Part shown: piece after piece, positions 17,196 to 27,046 of the stretch
Numbering within the stretch: the stretch's first letter is position 1
Layout of the letters: the number at the start of each line of letters is the position of its first letter
NCBI GenBank assembly: GCA_965223955.1
Contig: OZ245029.1
Coordinates: forward strand, 2,294,001-2,358,000
DNA length: 64,000 nucleotides
Direction of reading: 5' to 3'
Source of the DNA: Bin75 sp965223955
GTDB lineage: Bacteria > Nitrospirota > Nitrospiria > Nitrospirales > UBA8639
Program-made: the position numbers and the translations under genes
The notes under the pieces: generated by a model
The model's input: the letters and a program-made list of their open reading frames with translations, nothing else
Databases searched by the model: none
Told to the model about the DNA's origin: nothing

Positions 17196-18572
17196 TCATC
17201 CGATTGTGGCCTTGACCACCACGGCCAATGCATCCGCGACTTCTCTGATTTCCGAATGATCCCGTCCTTCGACCATGACCCGCACCAACGGCTCGGTTCC
17301 GGAATACCGAACCAGGATCCGTCCCGTCCCATTCAGCCGTTCTTCACCGGAACGAATCGCTTGCTGCAATTCCGGAAGAGATCCCAAGTCGGGTTTCCGA
17401 TTCACCTTGACGCCCAACAAGACTTGAGGGACGGTCTCTATGCATTTGGTCAGTTCCGAGACGGAAGACCCGGACCGCTTGATCAACTTGAGCATTTGGA
17501 GTCCGGAAATCAGCCCATCGCCGGTTGTATTATAGTCGAGAAAAATGAGGTGTCCCGATTGCTCTCCGCCAAGGTTATAGCCATCGGCCAACATACGCTC
17601 CAGGATGGACCGATCTCCAACGGGTGTTCTGATCAAATTGATCCCGTTCTTTTGCATGGCCGATTCAAACCCGAAATTACTCATGACGGTTCCGACAACG
17701 GTATTGCGGTTGAGCCTGCCGCGTCGCTGCATGTCCAAGGCAAACGCGGCCAAGGCTTGGTCTCCGTTGACCACCTCACCCTCTTCCGTCACGAACACGG
17801 CCCGGTCGGCGTCTCCGTCCAACGCAATACCGATGTCGCCCCGACGCGCGCGAACGGCCTCTTGCAATCGCTCCGGGCAGAGGGCTCCATACCCCGCATT
17901 GATGTTCGTGCCATCCGGTTCATCCCCGATGATGTATACTTCAGCACCCAGTTCCCGTACCACTTTCGGAAAGACCGAATACCCGGCACCGTGCGCACAG
18001 TCTATGACCACCTTCATCCCCTGATAATCCATTTCGCGCGGTAAAGACCGTTTCACGAATTCGATATAGCGCCCCTCGGCATCGCCGATACGAAACGCCT
18101 TTCCGATTTCGTCAGCCGTGGGACGAAGATGTTCGATCTCGTTCGACAGAACCAATTCTTCAATGCGTAATTCAAGGTCGTCGGGAAGTTTGAAGCCGTC
18201 GTGTGAAAAAAACTTGATCCCGTTATCCTGGTACGGATTGTGGGAGGCCGAAATCATCACCCCCGCATCGGCTCGGAGGCTGCGAGTCAAAAACGCCACG
18301 CCCGGTGAGGGCATCGGCCCGACAAGCAACACATCGACCCCCATGGAACAAATACCGGAGATCAACGCCGATTCCAGCATATAGCCGGAAAGACGGGTGT
18401 CTTTGCCTATCACGATTTGGTGATGCCCTGCCCGTCCCTTGAACACGTAGGCCACGGCTCTGCCGAGCTTCAGCACCGTCTCACTATTCATGGGCTCCAA
18501 ATTGGCAACGCCCCTCACCCCATCGGTTCCGAATAACTTCCGCACCTTGCCTCCTGACACGTTATCTCCCAT
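17196..18572 (-). CDS. glmM: Phosphoglucosamine mutase
   Basis: 458 residues. The ATG at 18570-18572 overlaps the folP stop as TGATG. Conserved elements are KLFGTDGVRG at the N-terminus, the phosphoserine loop VMISASHNPYQDNGIKF near residue 100, the metal loop LDGDADRAVFV near 240, the sugar-binding GGEQSGH and the C-terminal phosphate site RYSGTEPLVRVM. It converts glucosamine-6-phosphate to glucosamine-1-phosphate for peptidoglycan and LPS precursors. It is the last gene of the ftsH-folP-glmM direction. Confidence 0.96.
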   Translation of the reverse strand: MGDNVSGGKVRKLFGTDGVRGVANLEPMNSETVLKLGRAVAYVFKGRAGHHQIVIGKDTRLSGYMLESALISGICSMGVDVLLVGPMPSPGVAFLTRSLRADAGVMISASHNPYQDNGIKFFSHDGFKLPDDLELRIEELVLSNEIEHLRPTADEIGKAFRIGDAEGRYIEFVKRSLPREMDYQGMKVVIDCAHGAGYSVFPKVVRELGAEVYIIGDEPDGTNINAGYGALCPERLQEAVRARRGDIGIALDGDADRAVFVTEEGEVVNGDQALAAFALDMQRRGRLNRNTVVGTVMSNFGFESAMQKNGINLIRTPVGDRSILERMLADGYNLGGEQSGHLIFLDYNTTGDGLISGLQMLKLIKRSGSSVSELTKCIETVPQVLLGVKVNRKPDLGSLPELQQAIRSGEERLNGTGRILVRYSGTEPLVRVMVEGRDHSEIREVADALAVVVKATIG

Positions 18573-19423
18573 CAAGCCCGGACAATGGCTTCCGACATTC
18601 TCACCACTTCGCGGATCGACCCGACGTCATGCACACGAACGATCCTGGCCCCACCCAACACCGCAGCCGCTACGGCCGCGGCGGTCCCCATGATGCGTTG
18701 ATCGACGGGTTGACCGGTGACCGTCCCGATAAAGGATTTATTCGACACGCCGACCAGAACGGGACGCCCCAACTGCCGAAATGAGCCGAGCCCTTTCAGT
18801 AAGGATAAATTCTGTTGCGCATTTTTTGCAAACCCGATTCCCGGATCGATCAGCATTTGCTCGAGGGCGATACCGATTTTCTCCGCATGTCTCATGCGAC
18901 TTCCCAAATAATCCCGTACTTCCTCGACCACGTTGTCGTATTGGCAATACTGCTGCATCGTGTGAGGCGTGCCTCGCTTATGCATCAGCACAAGCCCGGC
19001 CCTGGTTCGTGCAATCACGTGACCCATTCGGGGATCGTTCTCCAACGCGCTGATGTCGTTGATGAGTACCGCGCCCCAGTCAATCGCCCGTTCAGCGACT
19101 CCGGCCTTGTGGGTATCGACCGACAGCGGAACCGTCGCTCGTTTTCCGATAACCTCAAGGACCGGCTTCAATCGACGAATTTCCTCCTGTTCGTCAATCG
19201 CCTTCGACCCGGGTCGCGTCGACTCGGCACCGATATCAACCAGATCAACCCCTTCACTCACCAGTTGTTCAACATGCGCCAAGGCACGTTGAGGGTCAAG
19301 AAAACGCCCGCCATCGGAAAAAGAATCCGGCGTCACGTTTAAAATGCCCATCACCAGGACGTGATGGGAACAGGGAATCCTGACGTGGCAGGCTTGCAGG
19401 TATGTGGAGTTTGCTTCATCCAT
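18572..19423 (-). CDS. folP: Dihydropteroate synthase
   Basis: 283 residues. Diagnostic motifs are MGILNVTPDSFSDGG (pterin/pyrophosphate loop), DIGAESTRPGS, INDISAL, DPGIGFAKN and GVSNKSFIG. It condenses p-aminobenzoate with dihydropterin pyrophosphate in folate synthesis in the cytoplasm. Stop and start are fused with glmM. Normal length for the family. Confidence 0.96.
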   Translation of the reverse strand: MDEANSTYLQACHVRIPCSHHVLVMGILNVTPDSFSDGGRFLDPQRALAHVEQLVSEGVDLVDIGAESTRPGSKAIDEQEEIRRLKPVLEVIGKRATVPLSVDTHKAGVAERAIDWGAVLINDISALENDPRMGHVIARTRAGLVLMHKRGTPHTMQQYCQYDNVVEEVRDYLGSRMRHAEKIGIALEQMLIDPGIGFAKNAQQNLSLLKGLGSFRQLGRPVLVGVSNKSFIGTVTGQPVDQRIMGTAAAVAAAVLGGARIVRVHDVGSIREVVRMSEAIVRA

Positions 19424-19437
19424 GGAGAGCCCAAGTG

Positions 19438-19466
19438 CGAGGCCCCGGTCAAAACCGGGGCAGGGT
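19438..19466 (-). other. GC-rich hairpin between ftsH and folP
   Basis: GCCCCGG and CCGGGGC form a 7-bp stem around a 6-nt loop in the 159-bp gap, just upstream of folP. It could attenuate or be a small intergenic repeat. No T-tract follows. Confidence 0.3.
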
Positions 19467-19582
19467 CACTCACGATGAAAGTTGGAGACGCTTACAAAAC
19501 AACGACCGATGAAGAAGGCCAAAAATACCCAAAGAATTGAATCGGCAGGGATGGTGTGAATCAAGGCCGGAATGCGCTTCCG

Positions 19583-21400
19583 TTACACTTGCGCCGGCTC
19601 TCGAACAATGGCTCCTCGATTGATGATTTGATCAATTTCCAAGGAATCCAAGACTTCTTTCTCCAGAAGGGCTTCGGCCAAAGCCCGTAGGGTATGAATA
19701 TGTTCCGTGAGCATTCGCTTCGTCCGCTCATAGGCTTCCACGATCAAACGTTTCACTTCATGATCGATTTCCAAAGCCACTTGATCGCTAAAGTCCCGAC
19801 GTGTCGCAATTTCCCGGCCCAGGAAAATTTCCTCATCCTTTTTGCCGAAGGTCAATGGCCCCAATTTGTCACTCATTCCCCACTCACACACCATTTTCCT
19901 GGCGAGTTCGGTAGCCCGTTCAAGGTCGTTCCCCGCACCGGTGGTGACGTGTTTCAAAATCAGTTCTTCGGCCACACGACCACCCAGTAAAATCGACAGG
20001 GTGTTATAGAGAAAATCCTGGGAATAACTGTGCCGGTCATCGATGGGAAGCTGCATGGTCATGCCCATGGCACGTCCCCTCGGGATAATCGTCACTTTGT
20101 GGACGGGATCGGCTCCCGGCAACAATTTAGCCATGAGGGCGTGTCCCGCTTCATGATAAGCCGTCGTGCGCTTTTCATCTTCACTCAGGACCATACTCTT
20201 ACGCTCCGCCCCCATCATGACCTTATCCTTGGCATTTTCAAAATCGACGAGTTCCACCAACTTCTTGTCCAGTCGAGCGGCCCAGAGCGCCGCCTCGTTA
20301 ACGAGGTTTTCCAAATCGGCCCCTGAAAAACCGGGCGTTCCTCTGGCAATCTGTTCGAGGTTCACGTCGGAAGCCACAGGCACCTTCTTGGTGTGGACTT
20401 TGAGAATTTCCACTCGCCCCCGTACGTCGGGACGATTGACCACCACTTGTCGATCAAACCGGCCTGGCCGCAACAAGGCAGGGTCAAGGACGTCGGGACG
20501 GTTCGTGGCGGCGACAAGAATCACCCCTTCGGTCGTATCGAACCCATCCATCTCCACGAGAAGCTGATTCAGGGTCTGTTCCCGTTCGTCATGGCCACCG
20601 CCCAACCCCGCGCCGCGCAACCGCCCGACGGCATCGATTTCATCAATGAAAATGATGCAGGGCGCATGCTTTTTCCCCTGTTCAAACAAGTCACGCACGC
20701 GAGACGCTCCGACGCCCACGAACATTTCCACGAAATCAGAGCCACTGATGCTGAAGAACGGAACAGACGCTTCTCCGGCAATGGCTTTCGCCAAAAGGGT
20801 TTTTCCAGTTCCCGGAGGGCCGACGATCAAGACTCCTTTGGGGATTCGCCCACCGAGTTTTTGAAATTTTTGTGGATCTTTTAAAAATTCAATGATTTCA
20901 ACAACTTCTTCCTTTGCCTCGTCCACACCGGCCACGTCGTCAAAGGTCATTTTTTTCTTTTCCTCCGTCAGGAGACGCGCACGACTTTTTCCGAACGAGA
21001 GGGCCCGATTGCCGCCGATCTGCATTTGTCGCATCAGGAAAAACCATAATCCGAGGAACAGGATAAACGGTCCCCAGGTCACGAGAAACGTAATGTACCA
21101 GGGACTTTCATCCGGCGGCCTGGCTTCGATCTGCACTGACTGCTCTCTCAGGGCATTGACCAAGTCCGGATATTCAACGGTATACGTCCGAATCCGGTTC
21201 CCATCTTTCAAAATCGCACTGATATGACTGTCCTTCATGGTAACTTTGGAAATCTCTCCCCGCTCGAGATGGGCCATGAAGTCACTGAAGATCACTTCTT
21301 CTTCCGGTGGATTGGACGGGACAGTGAACAGGTTGAACAACAGGATCATAAACAGTCCGACCACCACCCAAAAAAGTAAATTTTTCACACGAGAATTCAT
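19583..21400 (-). CDS. ftsH: ATP-dependent zinc metalloprotease FtsH
   Basis: 605 residues. Two N-terminal membrane helices enclose a periplasmic domain. The AAA module has Walker A GPPGTGKT near 195, Walker B IIFIDEIDAVG, and SRH ATNRPDVLDPALLRPGRFDR. The zinc protease motif HEAGH lies near 420, with the third ligand in the conserved GAGNDLERATELAR region. The C-terminus is slightly short of the E. coli protein. It degrades membrane and regulatory proteins at the inner membrane. The downstream location relative to tilS is a widely conserved pairing. Confidence 0.97.
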   Translation of the reverse strand: MNSRVKNLLFWVVVGLFMILLFNLFTVPSNPPEEEVIFSDFMAHLERGEISKVTMKDSHISAILKDGNRIRTYTVEYPDLVNALREQSVQIEARPPDESPWYITFLVTWGPFILFLGLWFFLMRQMQIGGNRALSFGKSRARLLTEEKKKMTFDDVAGVDEAKEEVVEIIEFLKDPQKFQKLGGRIPKGVLIVGPPGTGKTLLAKAIAGEASVPFFSISGSDFVEMFVGVGASRVRDLFEQGKKHAPCIIFIDEIDAVGRLRGAGLGGGHDEREQTLNQLLVEMDGFDTTEGVILVAATNRPDVLDPALLRPGRFDRQVVVNRPDVRGRVEILKVHTKKVPVASDVNLEQIARGTPGFSGADLENLVNEAALWAARLDKKLVELVDFENAKDKVMMGAERKSMVLSEDEKRTTAYHEAGHALMAKLLPGADPVHKVTIIPRGRAMGMTMQLPIDDRHSYSQDFLYNTLSILLGGRVAEELILKHVTTGAGNDLERATELARKMVCEWGMSDKLGPLTFGKKDEEIFLGREIATRRDFSDQVALEIDHEVKRLIVEAYERTKRMLTEHIHTLRALAEALLEKEVLDSLEIDQIINRGAIVREPAQV

Positions 21401-21554
21401 GAAAATGTGTTCCTTCTCTCAAACCTTCTGAGGCGAAACGAAAACAGCTTAGGAAACTTCAGAAATATTACCATGGGGATCAAGCATCTGCAACCGGCTC
21501 CCCTTTACGTAAGCCCCACTGAACGGGACCTTGCGATCGCGAACCCGGTATTCC

Positions 21555-22985
21555 TCAGGCCTTTCTCCCGGCCGCACGAATCCGAACGACGGCAATGTGC
21601 CTGGTATCCTCGGTCACTCGAAATCGGTGATCGGAACGATACCCGCCAACCCAAAGGATCCCTTCCGGAGCCACCACGAGAGGCACGTTGCTTCGCTCTG
21701 CCTGGTAAACCTTCGCATCCGAGAAAAAATCCTGGATCTTCTTTCGTCGTCCTCCCATCCCATACGGGAAAAAATAATCGCCTGGCTTCCAGGATCGAAC
21801 GACCAATTCGTGACTGAACCGATCCGCATCCAGGTAGGCCACGGAATCAGTCCGTCGGGTCGGGATCGTCTTCGTAGCCTTTATCTTGCCTTCAATGGTC
21901 TGGCCCGTGACCGGCCAACGGATCGACCCCGGAAAGGACCAGGACCATTCCTCTTGCAAGCGGCGGTTAGGGCCCATGGGAACTTTCACGAACGTCACCC
22001 TGTCATATTCCCTGACGACGTCCAGACCGGCAACACGACTGGACGAACCCGACGTTCCGTGAACAACGTGCTGCAAAAGAATATCCACGTCATCGAACCT
22101 GAGCGGGCTCGGCTTGTGCCACAAGGCGCTCACCGTTAAAAGGATCATTCTCCGTTGAATGGGTACGGGAAAGGTTAACAATCGTGAACGACTCCACACG
22201 ATGCGATCTTTCGTACGACCGACCTCGACCGATTCCAGCGAGGCCTTCGCAACTTCATCCAAATAATGATGTTCCTCACGCAGAATGGCAGCTTGCCGGG
22301 AAAGCACGCTCACCACCCGGGGATTGAACGTCTTCAGCAGGGGGATTAATTCACGGCGAAGCCGATTCCTGACGTACTTCGGGCTTTCATTACTCGAATC
22401 GACGCGAAACCCACAGTGTTTTTCATCAAGATACTGCAAAATTTCAGATCGACTCACCTGCAGAAACGGGCGGATAAGACACGGTTGCCGCTGAGCCGGC
22501 ATGCCCGATAGCCCGGCAAGCCCGGCGCCTCGCAGCATGGACATCAGCACGGTTTCCGCCTGGTCGTCCTGCGTATGCCCGACCGCGACTTTGGTGCCCT
22601 CCCACTCCCTGGCGACCGCGTGCAACTGTTCGTATCTCCTCTCACGCGCAACAGCTTGGACGGACTCCCCTTTCCGTTCCCGGAGAAGCAGTTTCAGGTT
22701 GATCCGCTTCAGGAAAAAAGGAAGGCCCAACTGCCGGGAGAGTTGCTCGACAAACGTCGCGTCACCCAGGGATTCTTCTCCCCGCAACCCATGCTCAACG
22801 TGAACCACGGCCAGTGCCAGATCCAAGCGATCCCGCCAAGCAAACAGAACCTGCAAAAGGGCAACGGAATCCGCTCCCCCGGACACGGCAACCACAACCC
22901 GGTCTCCGGGAGACAAGAGACCGAGTCTCCTGACGTGTTTCAACAACGTGTATTCAAAAGCCAACAGGGCGGGCATCATCACCAC
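21555..22985 (-). CDS. tilS: tRNA(Ile)-lysidine synthase
   Basis: 476 residues. The PP-loop SGGADSVALLQ lies near residue 33, followed by HVEHGLRGEES, GHTQDDQAETVL and LIRPFL, all typical of TilS. The C-terminal domain has the RSWKPGDYFFPYGMGGRRKKIQDFF substrate-binding region. The enzyme modifies C34 of the CAU-anticodon tRNA(Ile) to lysidine so it reads AUA. The start is ambiguous among GTG GTG ATG ATG codons at 22985-22974. It follows ribF by about 30 bp and precedes ftsH. Confidence 0.95.
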   Translation of the reverse strand: MVMMPALLAFEYTLLKHVRRLGLLSPGDRVVVAVSGGADSVALLQVLFAWRDRLDLALAVVHVEHGLRGEESLGDATFVEQLSRQLGLPFFLKRINLKLLLRERKGESVQAVARERRYEQLHAVAREWEGTKVAVGHTQDDQAETVLMSMLRGAGLAGLSGMPAQRQPCLIRPFLQVSRSEILQYLDEKHCGFRVDSSNESPKYVRNRLRRELIPLLKTFNPRVVSVLSRQAAILREEHHYLDEVAKASLESVEVGRTKDRIVWSRSRLLTFPVPIQRRMILLTVSALWHKPSPLRFDDVDILLQHVVHGTSGSSSRVAGLDVVREYDRVTFVKVPMGPNRRLQEEWSWSFPGSIRWPVTGQTIEGKIKATKTIPTRRTDSVAYLDADRFSHELVVRSWKPGDYFFPYGMGGRRKKIQDFFSDAKVYQAERSNVPLVVAPEGILWVGGYRSDHRFRVTEDTRHIAVVRIRAAGRKA

Positions 22986-23017
22986 CGACAGTGATCAACG
23001 TACGGGGGAGATTTGAA

Positions 23018-23941
23018 TTATTCGGCAAACACGCGTCGAGTCTGCTGAATATCCTGAGCGATTCGCTCGGCAAGCTGCTCGGAATCTTCAAACAGTTCAT
23101 CGCCTCGAATATAGTGTAAAAATTGAACTTCAACAGGGTGTCCGTACAAATTGCAGGCGGCATCCAGGACATGCACTTCCAGCAACCGTTCCCCTTCTCC
23201 AAACGTGGGACGCGTCCCAAGATAACTCACTGCGGGAAACACCGTATCCTGCCACACCATCTTCGTTGCATAGACCCCGTCCGGCGGGATCACCCGGTCT
23301 TTGTCCAGTCGAAGGTTAGCCGTCCGATAGCCCAACTCCTGCCCGCGACGGTCGCCTTCAATCACCGTGCCCTTCAGGGAATACGGGCGTCCCAGACATT
23401 GCATGGCTGTTTCCACCTTCCCCGTTCGGATGAACTGGCGAATCCTGGTGGAACTCACGATGGTTTCCCGGGAACTCACGGGTTTGACGAGATGAACCCG
23501 GAAACCGGCTTGTCCGGCCAAGTCGCGCAGAGTTTCCGTGTTTCCCGCCCGGTTTTTGCCGAAGACAAAATGCTTTCCCACGAACAGATCTTTGACGCCC
23601 AGCCCATCCCTCAGGATCGAAAACACAAACTCCTGCGGGCTCAATGCGGCAAACGTTTTGGTGAAATTCAACACCACGAGGTGCTCGACACCTTGCGTCT
23701 CGAACCAGGCCAACTTTTCCGAAGGGGACGTCAAAAATTGAAAGGTGGTTCCCGGACTCAACACCAACACCGGATGGGGATCAAAGGTCAAGACCATCGG
23801 CGTTCCCTGCTGTTCACGAGCACATTGAACGACGGTGGCCAATAATTGTCGATGCCCGATGTGCTGACCGTCAAAATTGCCGATGGTCAGAACCGGATTA
23901 GGCGGCAAGGGAAGAGCTGGAAGCCCGCGCGAAACCTTCAT
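23018..23941 (-). CDS. ribF: Bifunctional riboflavin kinase/FAD synthetase
   Basis: 307 residues from MKVSRGLPALPL. The ATG overlaps the hemB stop as ATGA; the longer upstream frame is inside hemB. The N-terminal FAD synthetase domain has TIGNFDGQHIGHRQLL and FDPHPVLVLSP. The C-terminal flavokinase domain has GDRRGQELGYRTANLRLD, PPDGVYATKM, GTRPTFGEGERLLEVHVLD. It makes FMN and FAD in the cytoplasm. Confidence 0.96.
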   Translation of the reverse strand: MKVSRGLPALPLPPNPVLTIGNFDGQHIGHRQLLATVVQCAREQQGTPMVLTFDPHPVLVLSPGTTFQFLTSPSEKLAWFETQGVEHLVVLNFTKTFAALSPQEFVFSILRDGLGVKDLFVGKHFVFGKNRAGNTETLRDLAGQAGFRVHLVKPVSSRETIVSSTRIRQFIRTGKVETAMQCLGRPYSLKGTVIEGDRRGQELGYRTANLRLDKDRVIPPDGVYATKMVWQDTVFPAVSYLGTRPTFGEGERLLEVHVLDAACNLYGHPVEVQFLHYIRGDELFEDSEQLAERIAQDIQQTRRVFAE

Positions 23942-24924
23942 GGGATAGCGGCATTCAACAACTTGGCGGCATCCTTGGCAAAATAGGTAAGGATGAGGTC
24001 GGCACCGGCACGCTTGATGGACAGCAACGTTTCCAACGTCACTTTGGACTCGTCCAGCCACCCTTGTTGAGCGGCGGCCTTGATCATGCTGTATTCGCCA
24101 CTGACCTGAAACGCAGCGACGGGCACGTCCACCTCGGCCCGCGTCCGCGCAATAATATCCAGGTAAGGCAGCGCCGGTTTGACCATGACCACGTCCGCAC
24201 CCTCCTCCACGTCGGCCTGCACTTCACGAACGGCTTCACGAGCATTGGCGGGATCCATTTGATACGAGCACCGATCACCGAAGGCGGGGCTGGAAGAAGC
24301 CGCCTCCCTGAAAGGCGCATACAGGCAAGAGGCATACTTGGCGGCATAGGACATGATGGGAACGTGCTCGAACCCCCCTTGATCCAATTCGTCACGGATC
24401 GCCGCGACTCGCCCATCCATCATGTCGGAAGGCGCCACCATGTCGGCCCCGGCTTCCGCATGGGTTTTTGCCATCAGGCGTAAACAGTCGAGGGTTTCAT
24501 CGTTCAGGATGCGACCGTCTTTCACGATGCCGCAATGCCCATGGGACGTATATTCATCGATACAGACGTCCGTCACCACAAAGAGCCCGGGGAGATGGTC
24601 CTTAAGCGCGCGGACGGCCCGTTGCACGATCCCGTTCGGATCATAACCGGACGACCCGCGTTCATCCTTGTGATCCGGGATCCCGAACAGCATGACCGCC
24701 GGAATGCCCAGCATGTGGACGTCGGTCGCTTCCTTGAGCAGACGATCGATGGACCACCGGAATTGGCCGGGCATCGACAGAATGGCTTCCTGCTGATCCG
24801 TCCCTTCCTTCACGAACAAGGGATAAATCAGGTTGCTCGGCGCAAGAACGGTTTCCCGCACCATCCGCCGAAGAGGCTCGGATTCACGCAAGCGCCGCAT
24901 GCGTTGACGAGGAAATCCCATCAT
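23938..24924 (-). CDS. hemB: Porphobilinogen synthase (delta-aminolevulinic acid dehydratase)
   Basis: 328 residues. The Schiff-base lysine is in VMVKPALPYLD, the second active-site Lys in MSYAAKYASCLYAP, and the SGEYSMIKAAAQQGWLDE block is intact. The metal loop reads DVCIDEYTSHGHCG: the first and third positions are Cys as in zinc enzymes but the middle Cys is Asp. It makes porphobilinogen from two ALA. It lies downstream of hemA, hemC and cobA-hemD and is coupled to ribF. Confidence 0.96.
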   Translation of the reverse strand: MMGFPRQRMRRLRESEPLRRMVRETVLAPSNLIYPLFVKEGTDQQEAILSMPGQFRWSIDRLLKEATDVHMLGIPAVMLFGIPDHKDERGSSGYDPNGIVQRAVRALKDHLPGLFVVTDVCIDEYTSHGHCGIVKDGRILNDETLDCLRLMAKTHAEAGADMVAPSDMMDGRVAAIRDELDQGGFEHVPIMSYAAKYASCLYAPFREAASSSPAFGDRCSYQMDPANAREAVREVQADVEEGADVVMVKPALPYLDIIARTRAEVDVPVAAFQVSGEYSMIKAAAQQGWLDESKVTLETLLSIKRAGADLILTYFAKDAAKLLNAAIP

Positions 24925-25018
24925 CTATCCAATAGCCAAATGGTTTCAGACTCTCTCGTGCTTTCGACTCATTGAGGCACTACCCTCAGTTTCCCGTTGG
25001 GCATCCCCAAAGCCACGA

Positions 25019-25411
25019 CTATTTTCTGGGAAGATTCGTCAAAAACACAACCAGATCCCTCACGGAGATCAGGCCAACAAGTTCCCCGTCTCGTGAGACG
25101 CCCAAATGCCGGACGTGCTCCTTGGCCATCAGGTCATTGGCATCCAAAAGCGTTTTGTTTTCATCAATTTTCAAAACGGGCGCCGACATGATTTGTTCGA
25201 CTGGCGTCCGGTCCGAATCCAACCCCGCCGCCACCAACCGCCGGACGAGATCCGTATCGGTCAAGATCCCGATGATCTCCTTATCCCGGGAAACAAACAC
25301 ACTGCCGATACCATTCTCCTTCATAATTTCTGCCGCCCTCCGGACACTGGTGTCGCGATCAATAGTAATAAATTTTTCAGCGGGGACCATAAACGATTTC
25401 ACTGGAACCAT
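25019..25411 (-). CDS. CBS-domain protein, copy 1
   Basis: 130 residues made of two CBS motifs and little else: MVPVKSFMVPAEKFITIDRD, then GIGSVFVSRDKEIIGILTDTDLVRR, and HVRHLGVSRDGELVGLISVRDLVVF. CBS pairs bind adenosyl ligands and can regulate partners. It is followed by hemB and preceded by cobA-hemD, and has a close paralogue at 27047. An SD (AAGGAG) precedes the ATG. The regulatory target is not known; the location suggests tetrapyrrole synthesis. Confidence 0.85.
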   Translation of the reverse strand: MVPVKSFMVPAEKFITIDRDTSVRRAAEIMKENGIGSVFVSRDKEIIGILTDTDLVRRLVAAGLDSDRTPVEQIMSAPVLKIDENKTLLDANDLMAKEHVRHLGVSRDGELVGLISVRDLVVFLTNLPRK

Positions 25412-25498
25412 AAAATTCTCCTTGAATTAACACGCGTCGTTAAACAAAAAAATGCCCCATCCTCTACGGTTCAGGGGCTTTCGACAATTCATACGCCG

Positions 25499-27046
25499 TT
25501 AAGAGGGCACCTCGTGCCTGACGTAGTCGACCAGCGACTGGACCAACGCCGGAATCGTATTCTGAGCAGCCATGACGTGAACGTCCAAACCCATTTCCCG
25601 AATGGTTTCCGCCGTAATCGGCCCGATACTCGCAATAATCGTTCCATTCAGATGTTTCTTCACGTCACGGACTCCGTCGAAGAGTTGGAAAAAATTCCGA
25701 ACGGTGGACGAGCTTGCAAACATGACGACGTCGATCGAGTGGTCACGAAACAATTGCTGAACGTGTTCCCGTTCGATCGCCGGCACCACGGTCTTGTAAA
25801 CTTTCACGACTCGCACACAAGCCCCCAATCGCTCCAACTCGTCCGGCAGAATCTCACGGGCTTGTGCCGCCCGGGCGAGCAACACCCGTTGGCCGGACAC
25901 ACCGGCGCGCGTCAGGACCTTGATGAGCCCTTCGGCCTGGTACGTTTCCGGCACCAGGTCGGCGTCGATGCCGAATCGTCTCACCTCCTCGGCTGTCCGG
26001 GGTCCGATACAACAGACCTGCAACCCTGCCAACGCTCGCGCGTCGCGAGCATGGTACCACAGGCGTTGCATAAATGCCTTTACCCCATTGACGCTTGTAA
26101 AAACAAGCCATTGATAGGTTGCAAGTTGCTCGATGGCTTCATCGACTTCCGCCCAATCGTCAGGGGGCCTGATGTCGATGGTCGGACATTCAATCGGTTC
26201 TCCGCCTCGAGCCCTGATCAGATTCGACAATTCCGACGCCTGGGCTTTGGCGCGCGTCACGAGCACTCGCTTCCCGAATAAGGGTTGTGTCTCAAACCAA
26301 TTGAGTTGCTCGCGCAACCGGACGACTTCCCCCACCACCACCGTCGTCGGGGGGCGAATATCCGCAGATTTCGCACGATCGACAATGTCCCGCAAGGTTC
26401 CGACCACCGTACGTTGTTTGGGATAGGTCCCCCACCGGATCAGTGCCACAGGAGTATCCACGGATTTCCCTTCCTCAACCAACCGGGAAACGATCATGGA
26501 TAAATTTTGGACGCCCATCAAAAACACCAGTGTCCCCTCCGCGGCGGCGAATCGCGGCCACTCCAACACCGTCTCTTCCTTAGCCGGATCTTCATGCCCC
26601 GTGATAAAGGCCACGGTCGACGCCAGGGTTCGATGCGTGACGGGAATTCCCGCATACGCGGGCACCGCGACCGCGGAGGTCACACCCGGCACCACTTCAA
26701 AGGGAATCCCGTGTTCAACGATCCACTCGGCTTCTTCCCCGCCCCGTCCGAATACGAAAGGGTCTCCGCCCTTCAACCGGACCACGCATTTCCCTTCACG
26801 AACCTTCTGCAGCATCAATTGATTGATTTCGTCTTGGGGCCGATAGGTCCCGCACCCGCGCCGGCCCACGTAAATCCGCTCCGCCTCGGAGGAGGCGTAG
26901 TCCAACAACGCAGGATTGGCAAGGTGGTCGTACAACACGACGTCCGCTTCCTGAAGACAGGCTTTGCCGCGAAGCGTCAGGAGACCGGGATCCCCCGGAC
27001 CAGCCCCTACCAGGTAGACTTTTCCCGAAGGTCGAAGCTCGGCCAT
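25499..27046 (-). CDS. cobA-hemD: Uroporphyrinogen-III C-methyltransferase / uroporphyrinogen-III synthase fusion
   Basis: 515 residues. Residues 1-250 are SUMT: VYLVGAGPGDPGLLTLRG, VRLKGGDPFVFGRGGEEAEW, VVPGVTSAVAVPAYAGIPVTHR and LVFLMGV. Residues 255-515 are HemD: KRVLVTRAKAQASELSNLIRARG and the late FASSSTVRNFFQLF and ASIGPITAETIREMGL motifs. The fusion provides the ring closure to uroporphyrinogen III and its methylation toward sirohaem or cobalamin. It starts immediately after the stop of CBS copy 2 (TAAATG). Confidence 0.95.
   Translation of the reverse strand: MAELRPSGKVYLVGAGPGDPGLLTLRGKACLQEADVVLYDHLANPALLDYASSEAERIYVGRRGCGTYRPQDEINQLMLQKVREGKCVVRLKGGDPFVFGRGGEEAEWIVEHGIPFEVVPGVTSAVAVPAYAGIPVTHRTLASTVAFITGHEDPAKEETVLEWPRFAAAEGTLVFLMGVQNLSMIVSRLVEEGKSVDTPVALIRWGTYPKQRTVVGTLRDIVDRAKSADIRPPTTVVVGEVVRLREQLNWFETQPLFGKRVLVTRAKAQASELSNLIRARGGEPIECPTIDIRPPDDWAEVDEAIEQLATYQWLVFTSVNGVKAFMQRLWYHARDARALAGLQVCCIGPRTAEEVRRFGIDADLVPETYQAEGLIKVLTRAGVSGQRVLLARAAQAREILPDELERLGACVRVVKVYKTVVPAIEREHVQQLFRDHSIDVVMFASSSTVRNFFQLFDGVRDVKKHLNGTIIASIGPITAETIREMGLDVHVMAAQNTIPALVQSLVDYVRHEVPS

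Noticed and set aside
25106..26281. 391-codon open frame antisense to cobA-hemD and CBS copy 1
   Set aside because: Spans two real genes on the other strand and has shadow composition.
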